DNA from: Sinobacterium caligoides
GTDB taxonomy: Bacteria > Pseudomonadota > Gammaproteobacteria > Pseudomonadales > Sinobacteriaceae
Direction of reading: 5' to 3'
Assembly: GCF_003752585.1 (NCBI RefSeq)
Contig: NZ_RKHR01000003.1
Span: 434,001 to 498,000 of the forward strand
Length of the DNA stretch: 64,000 nucleotides
The notes beneath the pieces are model-generated. The model saw only the letters and a program-made list of their open reading frames with translations, had not been told where the DNA came from and did no database searches. The position numbers were made by a program, and so were the translations under genes. Every line of letters begins with the position of its first letter. Positions within the stretch are counted from its first letter, which is position 1. Below are positions 8,650 to 18,339 of the stretch, in pieces.

Positions 8650-10323
8650 CTAACCACGAGGGGGCTGACGCTTATAGACTACCTCCCCCTCTTTAATCGT
8701 CTCGACAACTTCTATAGTACGCAGACGATTTATGTTAACTCGCAATGGGTTAGCGGCCAAAATAACAAAGTCAGCCAACATTCCTTCTTTGATCATCCCT
8801 TTGCGGCGCTCCTCATGTAATTGATAAGCAGGACCTGAGGTTAAGCCCTGCAGTGCAGTATAAGCATCAATTCTCTCACCTCGCCCCAATACGACCCCAC
8901 TCTTCGTTTCGCGCACCATTGCTGTCCACATCATAAAGAAGGGGTCTAGCGGCGTGCGACTAAAGTCACTGTAGTTTGAGTAAATCATACCTATATCGAC
9001 AGCCGATCTAATGGGGTTTACTGTACTGGCCTCCCTCCTACCAAAGCGAGCTATATAATCATTACCTTGAAAGTAGTTTTGGTTAGATAGAAAGGCTGGC
9101 GACACCCCCATGCCGGCAAATTGCCTAAGCTGCCTGGCCCATATCGGCTGCGCTAGTAAAAGAACCGGGCGATTATCGTCACCTGCTTTAAATCCAGCCT
9201 CTGCTAACCCCTGGGCCACTTCATCGACTGCCGCGACATCCGCAATATGGATAAACAACTGCATACCGCTACCGGCAAATTGTTTTAAAGAAGCGTTAAT
9301 TGTTAATTTTTCCAGACCAAACTCACGCCCTTCTCCTGTTTGTACCTCACTGCGCCTCTTCGCAGGGGTTCTCACAGCAGTATTTTCGGTAGCTAAGGCA
9401 AAAATCTTAACACCTTGCAATTTCAAGTGATTACGATATTCTCCAAAGTAGTAACCAGCACTAACGATATCATCTAGATCTTCCCTCCGCGTTAGCAGCG
9501 CGACATCAATCATTAAATATTTCTGTTGCGACGCCCTTGTTAAAAAGACAATATCACTAAAGGAAGCGAAGCCTTCCTGCGTATGTGTATAACCATGCCT
9601 AACGTACCGATTTTGCGCCTCCAGGAGCGCCATCATCCGCTCATGCTCAAGGCGACGAAACAACATAACGGAGATTTTCTGATAAGCTGCATCGCTCACC
9701 CTACCCTCAACGTCCTCAACCAAGAGCCCTTCATTTATTCTCACCCAAGCAAGGGACTGACTATTCAGTATTGCTCCACCTCCTGATTGTTCGATCAACA
9801 CCACAGGGTTGTTTGGGAAGGCTTGATCCAACTCTTGACGAGTGATATCACGCCGCTCTGCAAGTCCTGCAGAATCATAGCCCCAACCAATAATGAAAGC
9901 GCCTTCAGTCAAGCTTTTATCAGCCTTAAACTGCCTCAACACAACTAATATGCTGGCTATATCAGTAGCAGGTCCCACTGGCGGGCTCGCTATATTCACC
10001 TGACCGGCCATCTGTACCGCTAACATAAAGTGGCTATGCGCATCGATAAACCCAGGCAACATAGTTTTCCCAGCCAGATCATATATCGGTGAGCGCACAA
10101 AACGATCATTGGCTTCTCGCTCGTTACCCACAAAGATAATTCGACCATTCTTTACAGCAACCACTTCGGCATAAGTCGGGACATTACCATTCATAGTGAT
10201 AATTTCACCATTCTTATAGAGAATATCGACTCGTTCTCCGCCGAAAAAGCCCCTTTCATCAACACAGCTAGACAGACTGATAGTGATCAGCGTCAGCACG
10301 AGAAAAAGATAGTTAAACTTCAT
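8650..10323 (-). CDS. Amidohydrolase-superfamily lipoprotein (YtcJ-like)
   Basis: A predicted metal-dependent hydrolase of 557 residues, anchored by a lipid: the signal peptide ends in LSSC with the lipidated Cys near residue 19. The first metal motif is seen as LPGFIDAHSHFMLA (around 85-100), and the family C-terminus is GMLADFVILAANPL. The YtcJ group of the amidohydrolase superfamily (amidohydrolase 3) acts on N-acyl or amide bonds, but substrates are mostly unknown. The start is taken at the ATG at 10323 (AGAGG 5 bases upstream) rather than the in-frame GTG two codons earlier. Being an envelope lipoprotein is less usual for the family. Confidence 0.87.
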   Translation of the reverse strand: MKFNYLFLVLTLITISLSSCVDERGFFGGERVDILYKNGEIITMNGNVPTYAEVVAVKNGRIIFVGNEREANDRFVRSPIYDLAGKTMLPGFIDAHSHFMLAVQMAGQVNIASPPVGPATDIASILVVLRQFKADKSLTEGAFIIGWGYDSAGLAERRDITRQELDQAFPNNPVVLIEQSGGGAILNSQSLAWVRINEGLLVEDVEGRVSDAAYQKISVMLFRRLEHERMMALLEAQNRYVRHGYTHTQEGFASFSDIVFLTRASQQKYLMIDVALLTRREDLDDIVSAGYYFGEYRNHLKLQGVKIFALATENTAVRTPAKRRSEVQTGEGREFGLEKLTINASLKQFAGSGMQLFIHIADVAAVDEVAQGLAEAGFKAGDDNRPVLLLAQPIWARQLRQFAGMGVSPAFLSNQNYFQGNDYIARFGRREASTVNPIRSAVDIGMIYSNYSDFSRTPLDPFFMMWTAMVRETKSGVVLGRGERIDAYTALQGLTSGPAYQLHEERRKGMIKEGMLADFVILAANPLRVNINRLRTIEVVETIKEGEVVYKRQPPRG

Positions 10324-10645
10324 CTTCACCTCTGTCGTTACAAGCTATCGCACTAAATTAATTCACGATATTGTAAGCCGGCTGCCCCTCCTTTAACCCC
10401 CAGCAGCTCGATGACTCACTCTATAAAGCCCCTTATAAAGGACTATTAAGCCTAGCAGATACAGCTCTCATTACCGCCATCGCTGGTGAAACAATACATT
10501 GCCATCTCTCTCATCAGCTTTCTGCCTGTCAACCACTAAAGTTTTGTGATTTAGCACGCTTCATGCTGGGATTAGACACCCAATTCGGTATACTCGCTCC
10601 TTCATTAATCTTATTTCCTCACTTTGCTCGGTATCTACTTTCGCT
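10324..10645. other. Divergent intergenic region upstream of the amidohydrolase and dapE
   Basis: 322 bases without a credible gene. It should hold promoters for both divergent genes. A TATACT hexamer at 10589-10594, about 52 bases before the dapE ATG, is a plausible -10 element, but no good -35 element stands out at the right distance. Confidence 0.4.
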
Positions 10646-11785
10646 ATGACTTCGATCTCAAACACCATCGACCTCGCCTGTCAGCTTATCGCTATCGACT
10701 CCATCACCCCTGAGGACAAGGGTTGTCAGGAGCTCATGATAAAACGTCTCGAGGCAATCGGTTTCAATATCGAGCGTCTACGTTTCGGCGATGTTGACAA
10801 TTTTTGGGCAGTGCACGGCGAAAGCGGTCCACTACTTGCCTTTGCTGGGCATACAGATGTCGTACCAACCGGCCCCCACAGCGACTGGCAATACAATCCG
10901 TTTAGCCCAACAATTGTCGATGGCATGCTATACGGCCGTGGTGCCGCAGACATGAAAGGCAGCCTCGCTGCGATGGTCACGGCCTGCGAGGCCTTCGTTG
11001 GCGAGCACCCCACTCACCCGGGTCGCATTGGCTTCCTAATCACTAGCGATGAAGAAGGACCCGCCGTGAACGGCACCGTCAAGGTCGTCGAACACCTGCA
11101 ACAGCAAGGGGAATTTATCGACTGGTGCCTCGTTGGCGAGCCCTCTAGCACTAAACAGGTTGGTGACGTCATTAAAAATGGTCGCCGGGGCTCTCTAGGC
11201 TGCGTCTTAACCATACTCGGCACACAGGGCCATGTCGCCTACCCTCAACTGGCCGACAACCCAATTCACAAAGCAGTTCCAGCCCTTACCGACCTAAGCC
11301 AAGAGCATTGGGATGAAGGTAACGACTACTTCCCTGCCACCAGCCTACAGATATCCAACATCAACGGCGGCACTGGAGCCACCAACGTTATCCCCGGCAG
11401 CTTAGAGGTGGTCTTTAACCTACGTTTTTCTACCGAGCTGACACCAGAAGTCATCAAACAGCGCGTTGTTTCCATTCTCAAGAAGCATGACTTAGAATAC
11501 AAAATTGACTGGAATCTCAGTGGCTTACCATTCTTAACTGAGAAAGGGCGCTTAGTCGATGCAATCAGCCAGGCAATCCAAAGCAGTACCGGCCGAAGCA
11601 CCGAACTATCAACCTCTGGGGGGACATCAGACGGACGCTTCATCGCCCCCACTGGCACCCAAGTCGTCGAAGTAGGTCCTGTCAACGCGACCATCCACAA
11701 GGTCGATGAGTGCGTATCCGCCGAAGATCTTGACACTCTCCACGACATCTACCTGAAAACATTAGAAAATATGTTTTGTTCTTAG
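10646..11785 (+). CDS. dapE: Succinyl-diaminopimelate desuccinylase
   Basis: Cytosolic M20-family dinuclear zinc enzyme that hydrolyses N-succinyl-L,L-diaminopimelate to L,L-diaminopimelate and succinate in the lysine and peptidoglycan-precursor pathway. At 379 residues it has the family's usual length. Metal and active-site motifs are in order: [10 protein letters not shown] (His and Asp), [21 protein letters not shown] (general base Glu, metal Glu), WCLVGEPSS, and [11 protein letters not shown] with the last metal His. The dimerisation domain contains [13 protein letters not shown]. The genome appears to use the succinylase branch. It is convergent with rsmJ, 8 bases apart. Confidence 0.97.
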   Translation: MTSISNTIDLACQLIAIDSITPEDKGCQELMIKRLEAIGFNIERLRFGDVDNFWAVHGESGPLLAFAGHTDVVPTGPHSDWQYNPFSPTIVDGMLYGRGAADMKGSLAAMVTACEAFVGEHPTHPGRIGFLITSDEEGPAVNGTVKVVEHLQQQGEFIDWCLVGEPSSTKQVGDVIKNGRRGSLGCVLTILGTQGHVAYPQLADNPIHKAVPALTDLSQEHWDEGNDYFPATSLQISNINGGTGATNVIPGSLEVVFNLRFSTELTPEVIKQRVVSILKKHDLEYKIDWNLSGLPFLTEKGRLVDAISQAIQSSTGRSTELSTSGGTSDGRFIAPTGTQVVEVGPVNATIHKVDECVSAEDLDTLHDIYLKTLENMFCS

Positions 11786-11793
11786 GTATTTAG

Positions 11794-12594
11794 TCAAGAT
11801 TTAAATGCCTTGATTGGGTAAATGTCAAACCGCGACGATTTACCCATCAATTGATAGCCGGGCTCCACCCCCGGCAATGTCTCTCCCTTTCTCGGACGCT
11901 TTACAACCACGCGATACTCCGCTGCATTGAGACCCGCCAATAAAAGCGCCTCACCGTCCAAGTCCTTCCCCACTATTTGCTGAAAGGCTTGCATCTCTTT
12001 CTTCACAGCTGCCGACTTCTTGCTCGCAGGGTACATTGGATCCAAGTAGACCACGTCAGCTAACGGTGTTGTCGCTTGGGTCATTGCTTCTATCGCATCA
12101 CCTCGCTGTAACGACATACGTCGCACGATCTCCTGCAACTCACCATCACCTTCGCTCAATGCTCGCGCTATACCATCAGCCAGTAACTCAGCGACAACCA
12201 CTGAGCGCTCAAAGAGCTTCATCTTGCAACCCAACGTTGCCAACACAAAAGCATCTTTACCTAGACCCGCCGTAGCATCGAGAACACTGGGAACAGCGCC
12301 TTTGGAGAAACCAACCGCCTTCGCAATCATTTGTCCCTTACCTCCACCAAAATGTCGGCGGTGCGCCACTGCCCCTGAGGCGAAGTCGACCCTCACGCCT
12401 CCTCCCTTACCCCCAGCCGGCAACAATGTCAGCCCCTCGCTCGAAACCGACAACACATATTGTGCACGGTCTAAACACGATAAATCTTCAATCAAGTCCA
12501 GTTGCAGGTCAGAGGCAAGTTGTCGAGCACGTAACAAGCTTGCTTCATCAGCGACATAGATGGGAGGTAATAAACGACTAGCAGAAGAGGTCAT
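11794..12594 (-). CDS. rsmJ: 16S rRNA m2G1516 methyltransferase RsmJ
   Basis: A 266-residue SAM-dependent methyltransferase that methylates N2 of G1516 (E. coli numbering) in 16S rRNA. The SAM-binding motif I is DATAGLGKDAFVLATLGCKM (about 124-143), and the catalytic motif is VVYLDPMYP. The preceding FASGAVAHRRHFGGGKGQ is the RsmJ/YhiQ signature. Its length is close to E. coli RsmJ (about 250). The ATG is at 12594. Confidence 0.95.
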   Translation of the reverse strand: MTSSASRLLPPIYVADEASLLRARQLASDLQLDLIEDLSCLDRAQYVLSVSSEGLTLLPAGGKGGGVRVDFASGAVAHRRHFGGGKGQMIAKAVGFSKGAVPSVLDATAGLGKDAFVLATLGCKMKLFERSVVVAELLADGIARALSEGDGELQEIVRRMSLQRGDAIEAMTQATTPLADVVYLDPMYPASKKSAAVKKEMQAFQQIVGKDLDGEALLLAGLNAAEYRVVVKRPRKGETLPGVEPGYQLMGKSSRFDIYPIKAFKS

Positions 12595-12707
12595 AACATA
12601 ATATCGAGTGTGATAGAGATAGCGCCAGTATAATCAAGGCAGCACTTAGATGACAGAAAGACTGCCACCAACAGCCAGTTAACAGCATCGCCTACTTAAT
12701 CTATGCC

Positions 12708-12731
12708 AAAAAAAACCAGGCTAAGCCTGGC
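12708..12731 (-). terminator. Rho-independent terminator after the OmpA-like lipoprotein gene
   Basis: CCAGGC (12716-12721) pairs with GCCTGG (12725-12730) around a 3-base loop; read on the minus strand it is followed by eight T. It lies about 30 bases after the stop at 12763. Confidence 0.85.
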
Positions 12732-12762
12732 TTTCGAACAATTAATGATTAACTATCAAGCG

Positions 12763-13410
12763 CTAAATTGGCAACAATTGAAGCTCAACACGTCGATTCT
12801 GCGCACGCCCCTCAACAGTGGTATTCGAGGCAATAGGATAACGAGGACCATAGCCTTTGGTTTGTACTCGGCCCGCTTTCACATGCTCACGGATAAGGAA
12901 GTTACCAACACTATCAGCTCGCTGCTCGCTAAGCTTTTGATTCAGGCTTGCACTACCTGTTGAGTCCGTATGGCCACCAATGCGCAGCACGGTATCAGGG
13001 AACTCTTGCACAACAATAACAATAGACTCGAGCACCGACTCAAAGCTTGGGCGAATACTGTAGCTAGAGCTGCCAAAGGTAATGTTACCCGGCATAACTA
13101 GGCGAATATTATCACCCTCACGCTGAACTTGGACCCCAGACCCCTGCAACTTATCTCGTAATACTGCCTCCTGCTTGTCCATGCTAAAACCGACGCCACC
13201 ACCAATGCCACCACCAACTGCTGCACCGATCGCAGCACCTTTACCACGATCTTTATCACTGGACAACGCTGCCCCTAGTAAGGCGCCACTAACAGCGCCA
13301 ATACCTGCCCCCTTAGCTGTATTACTGACTTTCTGCTGCCCTGTAAATGGGTCTGTACTCATACAGGCAGTCAACATTAAGGCGCATAAGATGATCGTAA
13401 AACTTTTCAT
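12763..13410 (-). CDS. OmpA-family outer-membrane lipoprotein (YiaD-like)
   Basis: A 215-residue lipoprotein with lipobox LTAC (lipid on about Cys16). A glycine-zipper region follows (AKGAGIGAVSGALLGAAL, then GAAIGAAVGGGIGGGVG), and then a C-terminal OmpA domain with GHTDSTGSASLNQKLSEQRA and the ending GRAQNRRVEL, which binds peptidoglycan diaminopimelate. YiaD and related proteins tether the outer membrane to the wall. The start is placed at the ATG at 13410, because this begins the signal peptide directly; the open frame extends to 13461 without an RBS. Confidence 0.93.
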   Translation of the reverse strand: MKSFTIILCALMLTACMSTDPFTGQQKVSNTAKGAGIGAVSGALLGAALSSDKDRGKGAAIGAAVGGGIGGGVGFSMDKQEAVLRDKLQGSGVQVQREGDNIRLVMPGNITFGSSSYSIRPSFESVLESIVIVVQEFPDTVLRIGGHTDSTGSASLNQKLSEQRADSVGNFLIREHVKAGRVQTKGYGPRYPIASNTTVEGRAQNRRVELQLLPI

Positions 13411-13518
13411 ACAACTTCCGTTAAATAAAAGATAATTTTGTAATAACTTCACCAGAATCAACAGTGAAGCTCCCCCGTTAAAAATAATAAATTTGATCAG
13501 ATCTATGTCTGATGAACA

Positions 13519-14475
13519 TCAACAAATAGATGTGGCCAGTAATTCTATATCACCCTGCGCCAGCAAGCCCTCGAGGTGCTCACAATTATGTAATAATGCT
13601 TTCATATAAAGGTTTTCTCCACTGAAGTGGCACTCAGCATAACGATAGACACCGTCAAAAAAACCCTCTAGCCGTGTTTCAATTGCAGTGTGAACAAATT
13701 CAGGCGTTTTTGCCAGCAGGTCAACTGGCGAACTGTAAACTACGGTAATGTTACCGTCACTAGTATCACGAGCAATCCCTCCTTTCTCAAATTCATCATA
13801 AAGATAATCACGGCATTTATTTAAATAGTTAGCATCAGCCATTTGCGCGAGCAGGTCTGCAGTTCCAATAAGGTAACCAAGATTACGCTGAGTCGGATCA
13901 CGAATCGCAATATCATCTGGGTTTATCTCATAACCGGTAAATTGCACCAGTCTTTTCCCAAGAACAATATCCTCTTGATAGCCCACCTCTGTAAGATACT
14001 CACCCAGGAAACGAGCACTTCGAGAAACATGTGTACGCGTATATTCCGCACCATCAAGATGACGTCTATCCCCTTTACGGCGTATATAGCCCGAATCATG
14101 GAATAGTGCCACTAGAATACCCAGTTCCACTTGTCGGCTCGTCAGACACAACGCTCCTGTTTGATGAGATTGTTGGTAACCATCTACTAAACGCGCCATC
14201 GCCAAAGTAACATCTAGCACGTGCAGCAAGTCATGATAGAGCGTTTCACAGCCATAATATCCATGCCGTCGACCACTATACAGCGCCTCAAGATCAAAGA
14301 ACGCAGTACTAATTAAGCTGCAATCTAGATCATCGAAATGCGCAGACAATAGCCGAACAACCTCTGCGCACACTACCTTAGTATCACCGACTGCAATTTT
14401 ATCAGTAACATCAAAGCCACTGCGATGGCGGTGTTGCAAGCGCGGTAAAGCTATGGCGCTATGTTGTTGTGTCAT
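13519..14475 (-). CDS. HD-domain phosphohydrolase resembling cyclic-nucleotide phosphodiesterases
   Basis: 318 residues. The spacing of motifs resembles class I 3',5'-cyclic-nucleotide phosphodiesterases: YHDLLHVLDVT (His81, His85), then ALFHDSGY (His126-Asp127), then a downstream metal Asp in TADLLAQMA (Asp207). HD hydrolases cleave phosphoester bonds using paired metals. It lies 36 bases downstream of a predicted class III-type cyclase on the same strand, so synthesis and breakdown of one messenger is a reasonable reading. Substrate specificity cannot be assigned from sequence. No signal peptide is seen, so it should be cytosolic. Confidence 0.72.
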   Translation of the reverse strand: MTQQHSAIALPRLQHRHRSGFDVTDKIAVGDTKVVCAEVVRLLSAHFDDLDCSLISTAFFDLEALYSGRRHGYYGCETLYHDLLHVLDVTLAMARLVDGYQQSHQTGALCLTSRQVELGILVALFHDSGYIRRKGDRRHLDGAEYTRTHVSRSARFLGEYLTEVGYQEDIVLGKRLVQFTGYEINPDDIAIRDPTQRNLGYLIGTADLLAQMADANYLNKCRDYLYDEFEKGGIARDTSDGNITVVYSSPVDLLAKTPEFVHTAIETRLEGFFDGVYRYAECHFSGENLYMKALLHNCEHLEGLLAQGDIELLATSIC

Positions 14476-14511
14476 ATCTGAGTTCCCTAACCAACTAGCC
14501 TCAAGCTTCGT

Positions 14512-15840
14512 TTAGGTGACTTTATCCAAACGAGCAACCCGAGACTGTTTCCGTTCACCGACTAGCCGCCGACGCTCACTTTCTAAACCCGCTTGACGAC
14601 GCTCTTCAATGTTTCGACGCCGATCCTTCCAGCGCCGCTGCATCCCTAAGATAATGGCCTGGCCATTACGGGTATGGATATTGATACGTACATTATATGT
14701 TTTTCTACTTAAACCATGCTTGTCTGTTATCGTGAAGGTCTTCACAGTTTCACCACCCGAAGCACCCGTTTCGCCCGTGAGATAGCAATGTACCTTCTCA
14801 ATGTTCTCACCAGACAGTGATAGCTGTTTTAACAGGGGTAATTGCTTACGTATTCGCTCAATAAAACGAGGGGTGTCAACATCAATAAGGTAAGCTCCCT
14901 CTCTCATCGAGGTCGGCACGGTCGTCGTGAAGTCACCCATGACAATTTGCCCTCGATGAGCACCATCCAACATGCGCGATAACTCAATCGTCACATCCCC
15001 AACGATATAACTAAACATCGTCGGGTTAAGCCCTTCCGCTTGATAAAACTCATAGTGACTGCCCATATGAAAGCCAGTACGAATAGCCGGGACAGTATTC
15101 CCTCTAGCCTTTCGCTGAGCAATAGCGTTATCCATCACGACTAACAACATAAATAAGTACAGATTAAGGCTTGCCTCCGCGCTATTGTCACGATTCCAAA
15201 TATAAAAGCCATCACCAGTGGTAGTACGCGTAAAGTTCACCTCAATACCATGCTTTAGCAACTTATGATAAGAGGAATTAATCGAGTAAGAGAGGCTGTT
15301 CAATTGGCTCGTCTGCTCAAATGGCGTAAACAATGAAAAGTCAACGATATCAAAGAGAATCACGGCACGCTTATCAACATAGCTAATACTGTACCGATGC
15401 AATAGCTCTTCGGTCATGCGCTCTGCTGTACTATCACCTAAGACGGGAATAGGTAACTCTATGGCTATAGGCTCAAGCTGCAAACGCTTAGCCGCCCCCT
15501 GAAAGGCACGCGCAGACATCTGTCGGCGTCCGGAGATCAGCTTCTTAATAAAAAGACCGTTTAATGCCTCTAGTCGGCTTGCTACAGCGTCTTGGTTTAG
15601 TGCCGCGGAAAACTGCGCTAAGAAGTAGTGCGGAGCCAACAATAGCTCCACCCCCTGTTCACTTGCATGCCAGCAAAGAACTATATTTTGACCAAGGCAC
15701 CAGTGTTCACGGATCTGACTCTCTAAGAATTTGAGGTTTCCACGCTGCACAATATTCAACGATGCTGCTCGTGTTATTTGCTTATCTTCACTGTCCATAA
15801 CACATTTAACCTCTATGACACCCTTCGATACTTTGTCCAA
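14512..15840 (-). CDS. Predicted class III nucleotidyl-cyclase-like protein
   Basis: 442 residues. The region about 155-335 resembles class III adenylate/guanylate cyclases. ILFDIVDFSLF supplies the first metal Asp (Asp164), TTGDGFYIW the second (Asp210), IRTGFHMGSHYEF matches the hairpin after it, and GDVTIELSRML sits where cyclases carry the transition-state Asn and Arg. The Asn appears replaced by Glu and the usual substrate-selecting Lys before GD by Thr, so nucleotide choice is uncertain. The C-terminus is very basic (DRRRNIEERRQ). A start at the ATG at 15795 is also possible. It is followed by the HD phosphodiesterase-like gene. Confidence 0.65.
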   Translation of the reverse strand: MDKVSKGVIEVKCVMDSEDKQITRAASLNIVQRGNLKFLESQIREHWCLGQNIVLCWHASEQGVELLLAPHYFLAQFSAALNQDAVASRLEALNGLFIKKLISGRRQMSARAFQGAAKRLQLEPIAIELPIPVLGDSTAERMTEELLHRYSISYVDKRAVILFDIVDFSLFTPFEQTSQLNSLSYSINSSYHKLLKHGIEVNFTRTTTGDGFYIWNRDNSAEASLNLYLFMLLVVMDNAIAQRKARGNTVPAIRTGFHMGSHYEFYQAEGLNPTMFSYIVGDVTIELSRMLDGAHRGQIVMGDFTTTVPTSMREGAYLIDVDTPRFIERIRKQLPLLKQLSLSGENIEKVHCYLTGETGASGGETVKTFTITDKHGLSRKTYNVRINIHTRNGQAIILGMQRRWKDRRRNIEERRQAGLESERRRLVGERKQSRVARLDKVT

Positions 15841-15885
15841 GGATAGTTATTATTGTTAAACCACTTGTCGACACTTCAACTTACC

Positions 15886-16593
15886 TCAGTCTCGAATATT
15901 CCAATCTACCGCCTTTTTATCATTGCCAGCTAAATAATCGTTTGCCATCGAAAAGTGCTTACAACCAAAGAACCCTCGATACGAAGATAATGGTGACGGA
16001 TGAGGTGCTTGTAAAACACAGTGGCGACTGTCGTCCACATTCTTCGCTTTCTGTTGTGCCGGCCCTCCCCACAATATAAACACCACCCCTTCACATTGAC
16101 TATTAATAGTGTCAATAACCCTATCGGTAAACTGCTCCCACCCCAGTTTTCGGTGTGAGCCCGCCTGCCCTTTTTCTACCGTCAGCACATTATTCAATAA
16201 CAGAACCCCCTGATCAACCCAGCTATCAAGGCAACCATGTGGTGGCAGTTCAATACCAAGATCGTCATGTAATTCACGAAAGATATTACGCAATGATGGC
16301 GGAACCTTAACGCCACATTCGACGGAGAAAGACAGCCCATGTGCCTGTCCTTCACCATGATAAGGGTCCTGACCAAGGATAACGACCTTTATCGACTTCA
16401 GCGGCAAAGCATCGAAGGCATGGAAAACCTTATCAGCAGGCGGATAAATCGTCGCCCCCTGCTTCGCTCGCGCCGATAGCTCCTTTGTCAGCTTACTCAT
16501 GTAGGGCTGCTGCATCTGTGTCGTTAACAACTCCTGCCAACAACTTGGCAATCTTTTGATTGTCGATGAAAAATCGTAGCTAACGTCCGTCAC
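15886..16593 (-). CDS. ung: Uracil-DNA glycosylase (family 1)
   Basis: Removes uracil from DNA to begin base-excision repair. Hallmarks: the catalytic water-activating motif GQDPYHGEGQAHGLSFSV, LLLNNVLTVEKGQAGSH, VVFILWGGPAQ, and the DNA-intercalating loop HPSPLSSYRG with the catalytic His. About 235 residues, as expected. The start is chosen at the GTG at 16593, because AAGG lies 8 bases upstream; an in-frame GTG three codons earlier (16602) overlaps that RBS. Confidence 0.95.
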   Translation of the reverse strand: MTDVSYDFSSTIKRLPSCWQELLTTQMQQPYMSKLTKELSARAKQGATIYPPADKVFHAFDALPLKSIKVVILGQDPYHGEGQAHGLSFSVECGVKVPPSLRNIFRELHDDLGIELPPHGCLDSWVDQGVLLLNNVLTVEKGQAGSHRKLGWEQFTDRVIDTINSQCEGVVFILWGGPAQQKAKNVDDSRHCVLQAPHPSPLSSYRGFFGCKHFSMANDYLAGNDKKAVDWNIRD

Positions 16594-16807
16594 ACACCGC
16601 ACCTTAAAATCAGTTATTACAGCAATACTAACAAACCTTCAAACACACCGGCTATCACATTTATCGCAACAATAGCGCGAACTATACATAAATAATGCGC
16701 TGTCCAAGGTCTCTACCAGTGAGGGAGTCGAGAATGTGCTCAAGCAACCGATATCTGTCCTCACCAATGTCGTACGCAACACTTCGAGCAGGAAGGGCTG
16801 CGCCTAC

Positions 16808-17101
16808 TCAAAGCATGCCATCGTATTCTTTGCCGATAGACTTGAGGTGTGTTTTAACCAAAGACTCAAAAGGTTCCTGAGACATCAGCACCCACTGCCC
16901 CTCTGGCTTCGCCATCCACCATGCGGGGTTTATTCGCAAATAATGAAAAGAGCGGTCTTCTGGCAGCTCTATCACCACAAAAATCCCCTCCTCAAATTTC
17001 TCCATCAACGAGATAGCCGCAGCAATCAAGCTATCCGTCACTTCCAAGCCACCTGTATATCGCTCATCAGCATAAAGTGCACGTGCCTGTTCTAGATCCA
17101 A
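16808..17101 (-). CDS. Conserved-looking small protein of unknown function
   Basis: A 97-residue soluble protein, not recognised. The open frame begins at TTG (17101), preceded by GAGAGGG with 8-base spacing, which supports this as the real start. The N-terminal half is helical and acidic (LEQARALYADERYTGGLEV); the C-terminal half is rich in Trp and Phe (FHYLRINPAWWMAKPEGQW). The minus-strand reading is preferred over a longer plus-strand frame in the same interval, whose composition is unprotein-like. It stands between ung and a divergent hydrolase gene. Confidence 0.6.
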   Translation of the reverse strand: MDLEQARALYADERYTGGLEVTDSLIAAAISLMEKFEEGIFVVIELPEDRSFHYLRINPAWWMAKPEGQWVLMSQEPFESLVKTHLKSIGKEYDGML

Positions 17102-17233
17102 TAGATTACCCTCTCAGCATTATTCATCGATATGCACAAATTATACCCTGCGCACCGTCAATCACCAGCCTCAGCCACTAGAATCAGTTGTTATGAACAA
17201 ACTATTTGCTATAGTCGCCCATAGCCCTCAGTG

Positions 17234-18157
17234 ATGAAACAAATAACAATGACCTTAAAACATCCACCCAAAAGCATTAACATAACCAAGCAAGACAGCA
17301 ATCAATTACATGTGCTTGATTGGCGCCAACACTGTACCGACCATGAGGCTCCATACTGCCTCTTACTGCATGGCTTCATGAACAATGCGCACATCTGGCA
17401 ACCTCTCGCTGAGCTGCTAGCTGGCCGCTACCGGCTAATCGGGCTCGACTTCCGTGGCCACGGAGACTCCAGCTGGGACGAAAGACACCATTACGGCCAT
17501 CACCATTTGATTGAAGACATTATTACAGTAATACAACAGCTCAATATCTCTCAGTTACACATTGTCGGACACAGTTTAGGCGCACGTGTCGGGCTGCTGT
17601 ACACCACGCAGGCCACAGCAACCATACACAGTCTAACGATTATTGACACCGGGCCAACAGCCAATAACAATGGCGTCGCCAAAGTACGACAGGATGCCGA
17701 AGCCATGCAGCAATCTTTCGCCGATCACAACACCTATCGTCGCTATCTACAGCGCTGTTATTTCTTCGCACAAGACAGCGCCATCGAAGCAATGACCCAA
17801 CACGACTTAAATGTTGATGAGAACGGCCACTACAGAGTAAAAACAGATCCTGCCTTTACTCAAGCCTTATGGAAACAGGGCGACAATGGCGAGCATCGTC
17901 TTGCCGCCCCACTCAGTGAACAACTCTGGCAAGCACTGGCAGCACAGGAGCGACAGCAGCGGCCTTGCCACATTATTCGCGGTGCTATATCCGCCATATT
18001 GAAGAAACCTATTGCCGAAAAAATGGTGCAGCAGGTCATGCCTCAAGCTGGACAGCTGACAACGATTAAGCATGCTGGCCATGCCGTCATCTGCGATCAA
18101 CCTGAAGCCTGCTGTCTCGCTATCGCACAGTTTCTTGATGAGCATAAACATCGATGA
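17234..18157 (+). CDS. Alpha/beta-fold hydrolase
   Basis: A 307-residue serine hydrolase of the alpha/beta superfamily. The oxyanion motif is LLLHGFMNN, followed by LDFRGHGDS. The nucleophile elbow is GHSLGA (Ser about 118). The C-terminal catalytic His is probably in KHAGHAV. The start ATG at 17234 directly follows an in-frame GTG, and another ATG occurs at 17249; none has a strong RBS. The substrate is unknown: the family includes esterases, ester-bond C-C hydrolases and epoxide hydrolases. A terminator follows 16 bases after the stop. Confidence 0.85.
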   Translation: MKQITMTLKHPPKSINITKQDSNQLHVLDWRQHCTDHEAPYCLLLHGFMNNAHIWQPLAELLAGRYRLIGLDFRGHGDSSWDERHHYGHHHLIEDIITVIQQLNISQLHIVGHSLGARVGLLYTTQATATIHSLTIIDTGPTANNNGVAKVRQDAEAMQQSFADHNTYRRYLQRCYFFAQDSAIEAMTQHDLNVDENGHYRVKTDPAFTQALWKQGDNGEHRLAAPLSEQLWQALAAQERQQRPCHIIRGAISAILKKPIAEKMVQQVMPQAGQLTTIKHAGHAVICDQPEACCLAIAQFLDEHKHR

Positions 18158-18173
18158 ATTAATGCACACTATG

Positions 18174-18205
18174 AAAAAAGCCGCTTCTTACGAGGCGGCT
18201 TTCGT
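18174..18205 (+). terminator. Rho-independent terminator after the alpha/beta hydrolase gene
   Basis: AAAGCCGC and GCGGCTTT form a stem around TTCTTACGAG, flanked by an A-run upstream and T-rich sequence downstream. It could act on both strands, since the minus-strand gene at 18340 also ends nearby. Confidence 0.8.
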
Positions 18206-18339
18206 TCTTCCAACGATCCCTGTCACTGCTCAAGTCCCTGAGAGCACGTATCTTCCTGATACACCGTTTATTATCCCTAGCCTCATTATAAACAACAGGG
18301 GGGGTTATCGATTGTCAGCGTAGGAGATATCGCAAATCA

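Noticed and set aside
15886-16602. Ung start at the upstream GTG (16602)
   Set aside because: That GTG overlaps the AAGG sequence that would serve as the RBS; the GTG at 16593 has normal spacing.
16736-17095. Plus-strand frame antisense to the 97-residue minus-strand gene
   Set aside because: No RBS, basic His/Leu-rich composition typical of antisense shadows; the minus-strand frame has a good RBS and protein-like composition.
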